A stretch of 64,000 nt of DNA, from assembly GCA_031553565.1 (NCBI GenBank), contig JAVBLK010000014.1, forward strand, positions 39,985-103,984, read 5' to 3'. Below are positions 1 through 8,400 of this stretch, in pieces; positions within the stretch are counted from its first letter, which is position 1; each line of letters begins with the position of its first letter. The position numbers and the translations under genes are program-made. The DNA comes from JAVBLK01 sp031553565 (lineage in GTDB: Bacteria > Bacillota > Clostridia > Christensenellales > DUVY01). The notes beneath the pieces were generated by a model, which saw only the letters and a list, made by a program, of their open reading frames with translations, searched no databases and was not told where the DNA came from.

Positions 1-918
1 TTCGTAAGGAAACACGCGCCCGGCCTCGATATACATATATCGACGCAGGCGAACGTCACAAACGCGCATTCCGCGCTGTTTTGGGCGGCGCAGGGCGCAA
101 GGCGCATCGTACTTGCGCGGGAGCTGTCTCTTTCCGAGATAAAGGAAATACGCGCTGCCTTGCCCCGGAATATCGAGCTGGAGGCGTTCTGCCACGGCGC
201 GATGTGCATTTCGTATTCCGGGCGGTGCCTGTTAAGCAATTACCTCTCCGGCCGCGACGGCAACAGGGGCGAGTGCGTCCAAAGCTGCCGCTGGGAATAT
301 AAAATGACGGAAAAACAGCGCGAGGGCGAGCCGCTGACCATACAGGAGGACGCGCGCGGCACTTATATTTTAAACAGCCGCGATCTAAACACCCTTGCCA
401 TATTGGACAAGCTGGCCGGGGCGGGGATAAAGAGCTTTAAGGTCGAAGGGCGGGTGAAGTCGTCCTTTTATGTCGGCTCGGTCATAAACGCGTACAGAAG
501 GGCTCTCGACCTGTACGCGGCAGGCGGTTTTTCCGATACGGATATGATCGCGCAGCTTCAATCCGAGCTCGATAAGACGGGCAGCCGGGGCTTTACCGGC
601 GGCTTTTATTTAAACGGACGGCAGCAGAAGGACATGCAGAATCTTGAAACGTCCAAGCCGCAGCAGGAAGCCGTTTTTGCGGCTGTTGTTTTGGGCTATG
701 ATAAAAAACGCGGCGCGGCGGTCATCGAGCAGCGGAACCGCTTTAAACGGGGCGATATCCTAGAGATCGTTTCCCCGAAAATATTCGGCAAAAGCATCAA
801 GGTGCACGGAATGTACGACGCGGACGGAAATCCGGTCACCGACGCCCTCCTTGTCCAGCAAAAACTGTATCTTGAAACAGACACCGTACTGGAGGAAGGG
901 GATATTTTAAGGCTGTAA
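1..918 (+). CDS. Peptidase U32 family protein, 3' part (tRNA/rRNA hydroxylation type)
   Basis: The reading frame is open from base 1, so the gene begins outside the window; 305 codons are visible. Residues about 60-78 carry the U32 signature E-x-F-x2-G-A-M-C-x4-G-x-C-x-x-S, followed by the conserved Cys-rich QSCRW segment. Bacterial U32 proteins of this kind (TrhP/YegQ, RlhA, Bacillus YrrN/YrrO) are now known mostly as prephenate-dependent hydroxylation factors for tRNA U34 or 23S rRNA rather than true proteases. Which subgroup this belongs to cannot be told without the N-terminus. A terminator follows 50 bases after the stop, so it ends its transcription unit. Confidence 0.9.
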   Translation, partial: FVRKHAPGLDIHISTQANVTNAHSALFWAAQGARRIVLARELSLSEIKEIRAALPRNIELEAFCHGAMCISYSGRCLLSNYLSGRDGNRGECVQSCRWEYKMTEKQREGEPLTIQEDARGTYILNSRDLNTLAILDKLAGAGIKSFKVEGRVKSSFYVGSVINAYRRALDLYAAGGFSDTDMIAQLQSELDKTGSRGFTGGFYLNGRQQKDMQNLETSKPQQEAVFAAVVLGYDKKRGAAVIEQRNRFKRGDILEIVSPKIFGKSIKVHGMYDADGNPVTDALLVQQKLYLETDTVLEEGDILRL

Positions 919-967
919 AAACACCGTAAAAACAGCAGTTTTAAACGCGGATTAAGTATATAAACAG

Positions 968-1008
968 AAAGGCGTCCTTCTGCGGTTGCATGAAGGAAGC
1001 CTTTTTTT
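968..1008 (+). terminator. Rho-independent terminator after the U32 gene
   Basis: AAAGGC-TCCTTC pairs with GAAGGA-GCCTTT across an 11-base loop and runs into seven T residues. It lies 50 bases past the U32 stop and 70 bases before the next start. Confidence 0.8.
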
Positions 1009-1076
1009 CTGCGCCTCTGCACAATGCTGCAAATTGAAAGTTCTATATTCCGGCGGCGAAGTCATATTAATACTTT

Positions 1077-2156
1077 ATGGACAAAAAGACCGCATCAGGA
1101 AAAAAGATAAAGCTGAGGCTGTGGCACAGAGTCGTTCTGTGGCTGCTTTTTTTTGTGCTGACGGTTACGGGCATCAGCATAAACGTCACAGACGTGGTCC
1201 GGTACGCGGGCTATTATTCGTATTCGTATGCCGAGCCCGAAAAAGCGGGCGAGCCGGGCGAGCAAAAGAAATTTATCCGCTGGGCGGAGTTCAACGTGCC
1301 CTATGCCGCGTTGGAGCGGGCGATGAATTACGATATCAAGGCAAAAAAAGAGGGCAAGGACGTTTCCTGGATACAGATGCTTTCGCTGCTGGCGACAAAG
1401 TACGGCGGCAACTGGAAAAGGTACGGATACAAGGACCTGGATGCGCTCTATAATAAATTGAAAGCGGGCGAAAGCGTCGAGAATATTACGAAAAGCAAGT
1501 ATTATCAGTATTTTTACGATGTCTATACGGCAGTTTTATCGGAATTTATAGGCCGGCATAAAATAGAGGTCATTGATCCCGCGGACAAGGCGAAAAAGAT
1601 CGTATCCGAAAAATACGGGCTGAAGGTTTTTTCGCCGATCGCGGCGGGCTACGCCTATTCCGAATACGACGATTTCGGGAATTCCAGAAATTACGGATAT
1701 AAGCGCAGGCACCTGGGGCATGATATGATGGGCAGGATCGGCACGCCCGTTATCGCCGTCGAGGGCGGCGTGATCGCCGAATGCGGGTGGAACCAGTACG
1801 GCGGCTGGCGCGTAGGCGTAAGGAGCTTTGATACCAAACGCTATTATTATTACGCGCATTTGCGCAAAGATCATCCGTATGCAAAGGGGATCGAAAAGGG
1901 CGCGACCGTTAAGGCAGGGGACGTGATAGGGTATCTTGGCATGACGGGCTACAGCGCAAAGGAGAACGTCAACAATATAAACGTGCCGCACCTGCATTTC
2001 GGACTGCAGCTGATTTTTGACGAGTCGCAGGTAAAGGGGCCGGCCGAGATTTGGGTGGATGTGTACGCGCTGACGAACCTGTTAAAAAAGAACAAGATGG
2101 TTACCGTTTACCAGTCCGGAACAAAAGACCACGAACGGAAATATAATTTTTTATAA
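1077..2156 (+). CDS. Membrane-anchored M23 (LytM-type) metallopeptidase
   Basis: The 359-aa protein has a short basic N-terminus and one hydrophobic segment at residues ~20-40, predicting an inner-membrane anchor with the rest outside. The peptidase domain is C-terminal (~205-335). The zinc motif HxxxD is H212-x3-D216 and the second motif HxH is H305-L-H307, both intact, so it should be an active Zn endopeptidase cutting peptidoglycan cross-bridges. The region 60-200 is unrecognised and may be a regulatory or wall-binding part. The start codon is ATG with only a weak ribosome-binding site. It stands alone, convergent with the next gene. Confidence 0.88.
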   Translation: MDKKTASGKKIKLRLWHRVVLWLLFFVLTVTGISINVTDVVRYAGYYSYSYAEPEKAGEPGEQKKFIRWAEFNVPYAALERAMNYDIKAKKEGKDVSWIQMLSLLATKYGGNWKRYGYKDLDALYNKLKAGESVENITKSKYYQYFYDVYTAVLSEFIGRHKIEVIDPADKAKKIVSEKYGLKVFSPIAAGYAYSEYDDFGNSRNYGYKRRHLGHDMMGRIGTPVIAVEGGVIAECGWNQYGGWRVGVRSFDTKRYYYYAHLRKDHPYAKGIEKGATVKAGDVIGYLGMTGYSAKENVNNINVPHLHFGLQLIFDESQVKGPAEIWVDVYALTNLLKKNKMVTVYQSGTKDHERKYNFL

Positions 2157-2223
2157 ATGCGGTTTAAAACGATTCGCATAATCCGCAGTCTGTTACGCGG
2201 CGCGGCAAAATAAAGAAGTTGGA

Positions 2224-2703
2224 TCATTCCGCATCTTTACCGTTATCCGTATCTTTTTTCCCGTCGTTGTTTTCCTTGGGCGGCTGAGTCACGTCTACCT
2301 TGGTAAACATAACGCGGTTGACCAGCAGCATTGTGACCGACGTGATAAGAAAGGGCGCGGCAAACAGTATAATCATATAGTGCCCGAATATCAGCGCGGT
2401 CAGCATGACGCCGAAAGCCGCGGTCAAAACGTAAAGGATTATCCGCACGGTCATAAGCGAGCTTTTCGCATAGCTGTATTTCTTCATAAAGTCCGGATCG
2501 GCTTTTTCCTCGTCGGTAAGCGGCGCGGCGGGATGCCGTTTGATGTAGATTATTGTCACGATCGCAAACCCAAGCGCCGCGGCGGCCGCGATAATCCCGA
2601 AAACGGCTTGCATAAGCGCGAGCGCCGTAATGCCGCCGGCAAGCATCCCCAGCGCAAGACATTCGAATACCACCGTCCGTGAATTGATTTTGTTTGTTTC
2701 CAT
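2224..2703 (-). CDS. Small four-helix membrane protein, function unknown
   Basis: 159 aa with four hydrophobic helices arranged as two hairpins (~10-30, 32-52, 82-102, 108-128), a charged loop between helices 2 and 3, and an acidic Asn/Asp/Lys-rich tail of about 25 residues. No enzymatic motif is visible. It is convergent with the M23 peptidase gene and divergent from gdhA. I do not recognise the family. Confidence 0.7.
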   Translation of the reverse strand: METNKINSRTVVFECLALGMLAGGITALALMQAVFGIIAAAAALGFAIVTIIYIKRHPAAPLTDEEKADPDFMKKYSYAKSSLMTVRIILYVLTAAFGVMLTALIFGHYMIILFAAPFLITSVTMLLVNRVMFTKVDVTQPPKENNDGKKDTDNGKDAE

Positions 2704-2841
2704 AGGATAATTTTAACCTTATCAAAACGAAAACACAAGCGCAAAGCAGTAAGTTTTACGCCGGCTCCAAATACTATCCGTCATAACGATATGTTTTACC
2801 GGCATGCTTGCCGCAAAAGAAAAAAATCCGCTAAAATTTAC

Positions 2842-2869
2842 TTGATTTTACAAATATTAATAGTATAAT
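2842..2869 (+). promoter_or_regulatory. Sigma-A-type promoter of gdhA
   Basis: TTGATT, 16 bases, then a perfect TATAAT, in the 313-bp region upstream of gdhA. Transcription would start near 2876, giving a leader of about 140 nt. Confidence 0.75.
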
Positions 2870-2879
2870 AACATATAAC

Positions 2880-2899
2880 AGTCCGCATATATGCGGACT
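2880..2899. promoter_or_regulatory. Perfect 20-bp palindrome at the start of the gdhA transcript
   Basis: The arm AGTCCGCATA is followed directly by its exact complement, 10 bases past the -10 element. It could be a repressor operator overlapping the initial transcribed region, or a stabilising 5' hairpin in the mRNA. Confidence 0.5.
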
Positions 2900-3016
2900 T
2901 ACGCATACTTACAGGAAATATATTTCGTTATCAGCCGCGCGGCTTTACTTTGACGGGTTTATGGATGCCGCCGGGAACAAGAGAAAAAATCCCGTAAAAT
3001 TAGGAGAGTCATTATC

Positions 3017-4303
3017 ATGGCAGAGAAGAGTTACAATCCGTTTGAGAACGCGCAGGCGCAGTTCGACCATGTTGCCGAATACCTTAAGCTTGACGGCGGC
3101 ACGAGAGAGCTTCTGCGTACCCCTATGCGCGAATTCCACGTATCGATCCCCGTCAGAATGGACGACGGCAGCGTCAAGGTATTCAAGGGCTTCCGTATGC
3201 AGCACAACGATGCGCGCGGCCCCGGCAAGGGCGGCCTGCGTTTTCACCCGCACGAGACGGCCGACACAGTGCGCGCACTGTCCATGTGGATGACCTGGAA
3301 ATGCGCCGTTGTGGATATCCCGCTGGGCGGGGCAAAGGGCGGCATCATCTGCGACCCCAGGACGATGAGCGAGGGCGAGCAGGAAAGGCTGTGCCGCGGC
3401 TATATCAGAAAGATCTATAAGGAAATAGGCCCTGTTCAGGACGTGCCCGCGCCCGACGTCATGACCAGCGGCAAGCATATGCTGTGGATGCTTGACGAAT
3501 ACGAGACGATCACCGGTACGCGCGTGCCCGGCATGATCACAGGCAAGCCTGTGGGCAGCGGCGGTTCCCTGGGGCGCACCGAGGCGACGGGCTTCGGCGT
3601 CATATATACTTTACGCGAGGCTCTTAAAAACCTTAAGATGGACATAAAGAAAACGACCGCCAGCATACAGGGCTTTGGCAACGTAGCCGAATACGCGGCA
3701 AAGATGTACTGCAGCCTGGGCGGCAAGCTGATCGCCGTATCATGCTGGAACAATGACGACAAGAAGGCTTATACCTACCGCAGCGAAAACGGCATCGACG
3801 CCGGGAAGCTGGCCGGCATCAAGGATAATTTCGGCACGATAAACAGCGAAAAGGCAAAGGCAATGGGCCTTGAGATACTTGACGGCGACGCGTGGCTCTC
3901 CGAAAAGGTCGATATCATCCTGCCCGCGGCTCTGGAAAACCAGATCACGGCGCAGAACGTGGGGAAGATCAACAAGAGCGTAAAAGTCATCTGCGAGGGC
4001 GCAAACGGCCCTACGTCGCCCGACGCCGATCCGGAGATACAAAAACGCGGGATTTACCTTGTGCCCGATTTCCTGTGCAACGCCGGCGGGGTGACGTGCA
4101 GCTATTTCGAGCAGGTGCAGGGCAATATGAACTTTTTCTGGTCGAAGGAAGAGGTCCTGCAAAAGCTTGAGGCCAAGATGGTCTCGGCATACAACGCCGT
4201 ACACGAGCTGTCGGTAAAAGACAAGATATATATGCGCGACGCGGCCTATGTGATCGCGATAAACCGGGTGGTGACGGCGGTCAAGTCACGCGGGTGGTGC
4301 TAA
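3017..4303 (+). CDS. gdhA: NAD(P)-dependent glutamate dehydrogenase
   Basis: 428 aa, the usual length of hexameric Glu/Leu/Phe/Val dehydrogenases. The N-terminal dimerisation and substrate domain contains KGGLRFHP (~residue 71), the catalytic-lysine segment PLGGAKGG and the PAPDV loop. The C-terminal Rossmann domain follows (~185-420), with the nucleotide loop at IQGFGNVA. It interconverts glutamate and 2-oxoglutarate plus ammonia in the cytoplasm. AGGAGAG lies ten bases before the ATG. Own promoter and a downstream hairpin suggest a monocistronic unit. Cofactor choice (NAD or NADP) cannot be set safely from this reading. Confidence 0.95.
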   Translation: MAEKSYNPFENAQAQFDHVAEYLKLDGGTRELLRTPMREFHVSIPVRMDDGSVKVFKGFRMQHNDARGPGKGGLRFHPHETADTVRALSMWMTWKCAVVDIPLGGAKGGIICDPRTMSEGEQERLCRGYIRKIYKEIGPVQDVPAPDVMTSGKHMLWMLDEYETITGTRVPGMITGKPVGSGGSLGRTEATGFGVIYTLREALKNLKMDIKKTTASIQGFGNVAEYAAKMYCSLGGKLIAVSCWNNDDKKAYTYRSENGIDAGKLAGIKDNFGTINSEKAKAMGLEILDGDAWLSEKVDIILPAALENQITAQNVGKINKSVKVICEGANGPTSPDADPEIQKRGIYLVPDFLCNAGGVTCSYFEQVQGNMNFFWSKEEVLQKLEAKMVSAYNAVHELSVKDKIYMRDAAYVIAINRVVTAVKSRGWC

Positions 4304-4426
4304 AAACATTCGCCTTTTTCTTTAGGGCGACCCGTCACGGTTGCCGGTCAAAAAGAAACCGGCGAGGGGAAAAGAAAATAAGGATGGATTTTTTCCCTGG
4401 GTCATAGAAAAGCTTTATAACTTTAC

Positions 4427-4460
4427 AACAGCCGTTGCATTTAAAAATGCGGCGGCTGTT
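4427..4460 (+). terminator. Long hairpin downstream of gdhA
   Basis: AACAGCCG pairs with CGGCTGTT and an inner GCATTT pairs with AAATGC. Only a short T-rich stretch follows, so termination is likely but not certain. Confidence 0.5.
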
Positions 4461-4521
4461 TGCTTATAAGCATTGTGTTTTGGTGCTTTTATGAGGTTTC
4501 CCCGAATATCATATAAGTGAG

Positions 4522-5313
4522 ATGGAACGGGAAAAGGAAGTTGAGAAAGCGGCTGCACAAGATACTTCCGCGGACGGCGGGAAGGTTTCCGGCGGCGGAA
4601 AAAATCGGCGCGGGGAGAATTTTTTTTTGAACGTGGTTGTGAACTGCGTGCTGGCGCTGATGCTTATGGGCATTTTCACCGTTACGCTGATGCCGCAGAT
4701 CAGCCAGGCGTTCAATCCGGAGGCTGGCGGCGCGTACTACCGCGGCAACACCGCCAATAAAAACGTCTCGCTGATGGTGAACGTTTACTGGGGCACGGAA
4801 TATTTGGATGGCATGCTGAAGGTTTTGGAGGACGAAAGCGTCAAAATAACATTCTTTGTAGGCGGCAGCTGGGCGGCGGAAAACAGCGGGATGCTTATAA
4901 AAATCAGGGATAAGGGTCACGAAATCGGCAATCACGGCTATTACCACAAAGATCATAAAAAGATCAGCGAGACCCGCAACCGCGAGGAAATTTTTATCAC
5001 GCATAAGCTTGTCGAAAGCGTTGCCGGCGTCAGTATGAATCTTTTTGCGCCGCCATCGGGCAGCTTCGATAAAACGACTGTCAATGTTGCGGCAAACCTG
5101 GGCTATAAGACGATTATGTGGAGCAAGGATACGATAGACTGGCGCGATAAGGACGCCGGGCTGGCATATGCCCGCGCCACAAAAAATCTGAAAAACGGCG
5201 ACCTGATACTGATGCACCCGACCGCGCACACGCTTGAGGCCTTGCCGCGCATCATAAAAACGGCCGGGGAACAGGGCTTCAAGGTCACGACTGTTACAGA
5301 GACTATTACATAA
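4522..5313 (+). CDS. YlxY-like polysaccharide deacetylase family protein
   Basis: 263 aa with an Asn/Lys-rich cytoplasmic start, one membrane span (~35-57) and an extracellular NodB-fold domain (~75-255). The metal motif HxxxH is present (NHGYYHKDH). The first motif, normally TFDDG, reads MVNVYWG, and the RxPxG motif reads FAPPSGSF, so the catalytic-base Asp and the motif Arg are absent. That pattern is typical of the YlxY/sporulation-associated branch, whose activity is uncertain. MWSKDTIDW and the final LMHP motif are conserved. It may act on peptidoglycan or be a non-catalytic relative. Confidence 0.85.
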   Translation: MEREKEVEKAAAQDTSADGGKVSGGGKNRRGENFFLNVVVNCVLALMLMGIFTVTLMPQISQAFNPEAGGAYYRGNTANKNVSLMVNVYWGTEYLDGMLKVLEDESVKITFFVGGSWAAENSGMLIKIRDKGHEIGNHGYYHKDHKKISETRNREEIFITHKLVESVAGVSMNLFAPPSGSFDKTTVNVAANLGYKTIMWSKDTIDWRDKDAGLAYARATKNLKNGDLILMHPTAHTLEALPRIIKTAGEQGFKVTTVTETIT

Positions 5314-5320
5314 AGATGAT

Positions 5321-6133
5321 TCATAATAGCGGCAGCAGCTTCATTTTTCCGTTTAGAAAAATCGTGTGATATTTAAAGCCGCAATCTTTTAAAAGCGACA
5401 TGACCTCCGCGCGGCTGCGGCAAATGTCGCCGGTTGCGTGCGCGTCGCTGCCGTAAACTATCAGCTCGCCGCCCAAGTCTCTGTACAGCCGTATGATATC
5501 GCGCTGCGGCAGGCAGGGGGAGGGCGCGCTCCTTACGCTGGAGTTTGCTTCCAGTGCGACGCCGCCCGCTATCATTTTTTTAAGGATAGCCTCCGCGATT
5601 TCGTAATATTCCGTCAGCATATCTCTTTTTTCAAACGGGCTGTTGCGCGTGATATAGCCGAAGTGCCCGACCGTATTAAAGCGGTACGGGGCGGAAAGGC
5701 TTTCGTACACGGCTTTCAGATAATTGTTATAGCCCTCTTTCTGCGTTCTGTTAGAGAAGTAGCGTTCCCAATAGCAATCCTCGCCGTCGATCGTGTGGAC
5801 GCTGTTGATTACATAATCGTAGCCGCCCGCATCCAACTGCGCCGCGTTCAGCTCGTTTGCGAAAGGGTCATAGCCCAGCTCGATCCCGTATGCGATCTCG
5901 ATTTGCCCCGTGTATTTATGCTTAACGCGCATAAATTCTTTGTGGTATTTTTCCAGGCTGGTTTTGGCCGCGCCCTTGATGTTCCGCGCCGCATAGTCGT
6001 TATTGCAATGCTCGGTTACCGCGATATATCCGCAGCCCTTCTCTATCGCGGATATCACCATATCCTCTAACGAGTCGGTGCCGTCGCCCGAAAAAGTACT
6101 GTGCATATGATAATCTGTGAGCGTATTCTTCAT
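5321..6133 (-). CDS. PHP-domain phosphatase, histidinol-phosphatase (HisK/HisJ) family
   Basis: 270 aa covering a whole PHP domain. The metal ligands are visible as DYHMHSTFSGDG at residues ~7-18, TEHCN (~40), a YGIELGYD Glu, NSVHT, VGHFGY and the final SDAHATGD. HisK-type enzymes dephosphorylate L-histidinol phosphate in histidine synthesis. No other his genes are nearby, so a different sugar or nucleotide phosphate substrate remains possible. It is convergent with the deacetylase gene (7 bp between stops) and divergent from the P1 peptidase. Confidence 0.85.
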   Translation of the reverse strand: MKNTLTDYHMHSTFSGDGTDSLEDMVISAIEKGCGYIAVTEHCNNDYAARNIKGAAKTSLEKYHKEFMRVKHKYTGQIEIAYGIELGYDPFANELNAAQLDAGGYDYVINSVHTIDGEDCYWERYFSNRTQKEGYNNYLKAVYESLSAPYRFNTVGHFGYITRNSPFEKRDMLTEYYEIAEAILKKMIAGGVALEANSSVRSAPSPCLPQRDIIRLYRDLGGELIVYGSDAHATGDICRSRAEVMSLLKDCGFKYHTIFLNGKMKLLPLL

Positions 6134-6184
6134 AGTAGGTATATTATATCACAGTGCCGGGCGAAGTTATGATATAATAAGCGT

Positions 6185-7108
6185 ATGAACGCATTTAATG
6201 ATATTTATATCGGCCACGCTGAAAAGGAAAATACGGGCGTTACCGTAATTTTCTCGAAAGAAGGCGTGACCGGCGGAGTCAGCACGCGCGGCGCCGCGCC
6301 CGGGACGCGCGAAACAGACCTTCTGCGCCCGGAAAAAACGGTGGATAAGGTCAACGCCGTCGTCCTTTCGGGCGGCAGCGCGTTCGGCCTTGACGCGTGC
6401 TCCGGGGTCATGCGCTGGCTTTTTGAAAACAACTGCGGGTTCGATACCGGGCTCTGCCGCGTGCCAATTGTTTCGGGCGCGGTGATTTACGACCTTCTGC
6501 CCGGCGGCATAAATTTCCCCGACGCGGATACAGGATACGCCGCCTGCAAAAACGCGGTGCCGCTGCGCTTTAAAAACGGCATGGCCGGGGGGATAAACGG
6601 CGGGCGCGCGGGGGGCGGCAGGGGCGCGCGGTGCGGCCGCGTTTTCGGCGCCGCCGCGTCCATGGCGGCCGGTATCGGATTTTCGCATATTGAGGCGTGC
6701 GGCGTCGAAATGGCCGCCATAATCGTTGTAAACCCCTTAGGCGACGTGTTTGATTGCAATACCGGTAAAATAGCGGCGGGCGGCAGAGGACCCGACGGTA
6801 AATTCCTGGATGCGCATAATTTTATATTAAACGGCGGCTTGCTTAAAATTCAGGCGGAACAGGGCGCGGGGCGTAACACCGTCATCGGCGCGGTCGTGAC
6901 AAACGCTAAGCTTTCCAAGTTGCAATGCAATATGCTGGCCGGGACGGCGCAGGACGGTATCGCCCTGTCGGTACGCCCGGCGCATACCGCCATGGACGGC
7001 GACACTATATTTGCGCTGTCGGCAGGGAAGAAGGAGGCCGAATACAATACGTTGTCGGTAATGGCGGCCGAGGCCGTGCGGCTTGCGGTTTTAAACGCGG
7101 TAAAGTAA
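6185..7108 (+). CDS. P1 (S58/DmpA) family N-terminal nucleophile peptidase
   Basis: 307 aa, matching the DmpA/NylC-like group. GGSAFGLDA at ~61-69 is the conserved glycine-rich segment. The segment NTVIGAVVTNA begins at N231, and in related enzymes autoproteolysis at the equivalent Asn-Thr bond frees Thr (here T232) as the nucleophile. The downstream DGDTIFAL block is also conserved. Family members are aminopeptidases or amidases on beta-amino or D-amino substrates; the substrate here is unknown. A TATAAT-like box lies just before the ATG. acpS follows 49 bp later on the same strand. Confidence 0.85.
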   Translation: MNAFNDIYIGHAEKENTGVTVIFSKEGVTGGVSTRGAAPGTRETDLLRPEKTVDKVNAVVLSGGSAFGLDACSGVMRWLFENNCGFDTGLCRVPIVSGAVIYDLLPGGINFPDADTGYAACKNAVPLRFKNGMAGGINGGRAGGGRGARCGRVFGAAASMAAGIGFSHIEACGVEMAAIIVVNPLGDVFDCNTGKIAAGGRGPDGKFLDAHNFILNGGLLKIQAEQGAGRNTVIGAVVTNAKLSKLQCNMLAGTAQDGIALSVRPAHTAMDGDTIFALSAGKKEAEYNTLSVMAAEAVRLAVLNAVK

Positions 7109-7157
7109 CCGCTTAAGAGCGGCAAACAGGCCGGCGCGAAAGAACGGGATACTCATT

Positions 7158-7514
7158 ATGATCGGGATCGATATCATTGAAATAAGCAGGATTGAAACCG
7201 CTGTCAAACAATGCGCTTTTATAAAAAAAGTGTTTACTTCTGCCGAGCAGGCTCATTATAAAAGCAGCGGCGGCGATCCTCAAACCTATGCAGGGATGTT
7301 CGCGGCAAAGGAAGCCGTTGTAAAAGCTTTGCAAACCGGCTTTGACGGCATAAGGCATACCGATGTCGAGGTGCGCCACAGCGAAAAAGGCGCGCCGTAT
7401 ATTAAGCTTTACGGCGCCGCCGCTGAAGTTTTTAAGGCGTCGGGGAAACAAAACATAGAAATATCGATATCGCACTGCGAAAGCTACGCCGCGGCAGTGT
7501 GCAATATTTTTTAA
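7158..7514 (+). CDS. acpS: Holo-[acyl-carrier-protein] synthase
   Basis: 118 aa, the normal AcpS length. The start GIDIIEISRIE contains the Mg-binding Asp (GxDxxExxR), and FAAKEAVVKAL (~50-60) holds the catalytic and metal-binding Glu-Lys. The end SISHCESYAAAV matches the conserved SHxxxYA segment. The enzyme transfers 4'-phosphopantetheine from CoA to apo-ACP for fatty-acid synthesis. It probably shares a transcript with the upstream P1 peptidase. Confidence 0.96.
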   Translation: MIGIDIIEISRIETAVKQCAFIKKVFTSAEQAHYKSSGGDPQTYAGMFAAKEAVVKALQTGFDGIRHTDVEVRHSEKGAPYIKLYGAAAEVFKASGKQNIEISISHCESYAAAVCNIF

Positions 7515-7594
7515 GCTGCTGAAATTTTTTCGAGTCAGGATGTGTTAAGAGCCGTCGTATGAAGCCCCTTATAAAAAAATAGCCCGTTGTCCTA

Positions 7595-7960
7595 TTATGT
7601 AGGGAAGCCCAGGCTTATCAATATCGCTTTGTCGGCGCGTTTCATAGTATCGGACTTCAGAGTTCCTATTTTTTCCTTCAGCCGCTTTTTATCCAGCGTC
7701 CTGATCTGTTCCAGCAGGATGACCGAGTCCTTGGGCAGGCCGTAGTCGCCGGCCTTAAGCTCTATATGCGTCGGCAGCTTTGCCTTGTTTATCTGGCTGG
7801 TTATCGCCGCCGCAATTATTGTCGGGCTGTACTTATTGCCTATGTCGTTCTGTATGATAAGAACGGGACGCATACCGCCCTGTTCGCTGCCCACTACGGG
7901 CGACAGGTCGGCGTAAAAGAGATCCCCTCGTTTTATGATTCCGTTTGTTTCACTAACCAT
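7595..7960 (-). CDS. mazF: MazF/EndoA-type mRNA interferase toxin
   Basis: 121 aa. RGDLFYADLSPVVGSEQGG at the N-terminus and RPVLIIQNDIGNKYSPT match the PemK/MazF fold, with the catalytic Arg and later Thr (TIIAAAIT) in place. LLEQIRTLDKKRL near residue 85 is the conserved C-terminal helix entry. Such toxins cut single-stranded mRNA at short sequence motifs. The gene overlaps its upstream antitoxin by 28 bp, so translation is coupled. It resembles the housekeeping EndoA of Bacillus more than plasmid MazF. Confidence 0.93.
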   Translation of the reverse strand: MVSETNGIIKRGDLFYADLSPVVGSEQGGMRPVLIIQNDIGNKYSPTIIAAAITSQINKAKLPTHIELKAGDYGLPKDSVILLEQIRTLDKKRLKEKIGTLKSDTMKRADKAILISLGFPT

Positions 7961-8115
7961 TTTTCATATTCACACAGATCGCCGGCGCATAATCCCTGTT
8001 CAGCCTCCGTAAGATTGACGGAGCCGGCTTTGCGGTAGCCCCGTTTCATCCGTCTCTCCATAATATGCGGGAAAAAGCGAAACGGTCTAAGTTTGGTTTT
8101 AGATTTTCTTTTCAT
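7933..8115 (-). CDS. mazE: MazE/EndoAI-like antitoxin, apparently lacking the ribbon-helix-helix domain
   Basis: 60 aa counted from the ATG at 8115, which has GGGAG seven bases upstream. Residues ~23-55 (MKRGY...VNLTEAE...E..LV) follow the toxin-neutralising C-terminal half of Bacillus EndoAI (MRRGY.EM.KINL..A). The first ~22 residues are a short basic segment (MKRKSKTKLRPFRFFP) in place of the ~50-residue CopG/RHH DNA-binding domain. It should still bind MazF, but autoregulation by DNA binding is doubtful. Confidence 0.7.
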   Translation of the reverse strand: MKRKSKTKLRPFRFFPHIMERRMKRGYRKAGSVNLTEAEQGLCAGDLCEYEKWLVKQTES

Positions 8116-8400
8116 AAAGTTTCTCCCGTTTCCGCACATTTTAAACCTGCCTGTCAATAAAAAGCGGGCTTAAAAATGGAAAAGCTTATCCTTGGTGCAA
8201 ATATGTATTTTGGTAATTTTTAAAAATTTATTCGATTGTTGTTTTAGTCCCTGAATCAGAATCACCGCGAAAAGGCTGAAACGGCCTAAGAGATGCAGTA
8301 TTTTACTTTAGTATGAATAACCCCGGCATCTTTTATGCCGGATATACGGCACGTGTTCCGCGGAATTCTAACGGATTTTTCCTATAAACGTATCGAAGGC
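8116..8400. other. Intergenic region between mazE and the GalT2-like gene
   Basis: No coding frame stands out. A hairpin at 8323-8341 (CCGGCAT, 5-base loop, ATGCCGG) lies 60 bases past the stop of the GalT2-like gene and may end that minus-strand transcript, though a strong T tract is missing. The rest is AT-rich and must carry the mazEF promoter, which I could not place. Confidence 0.4.
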
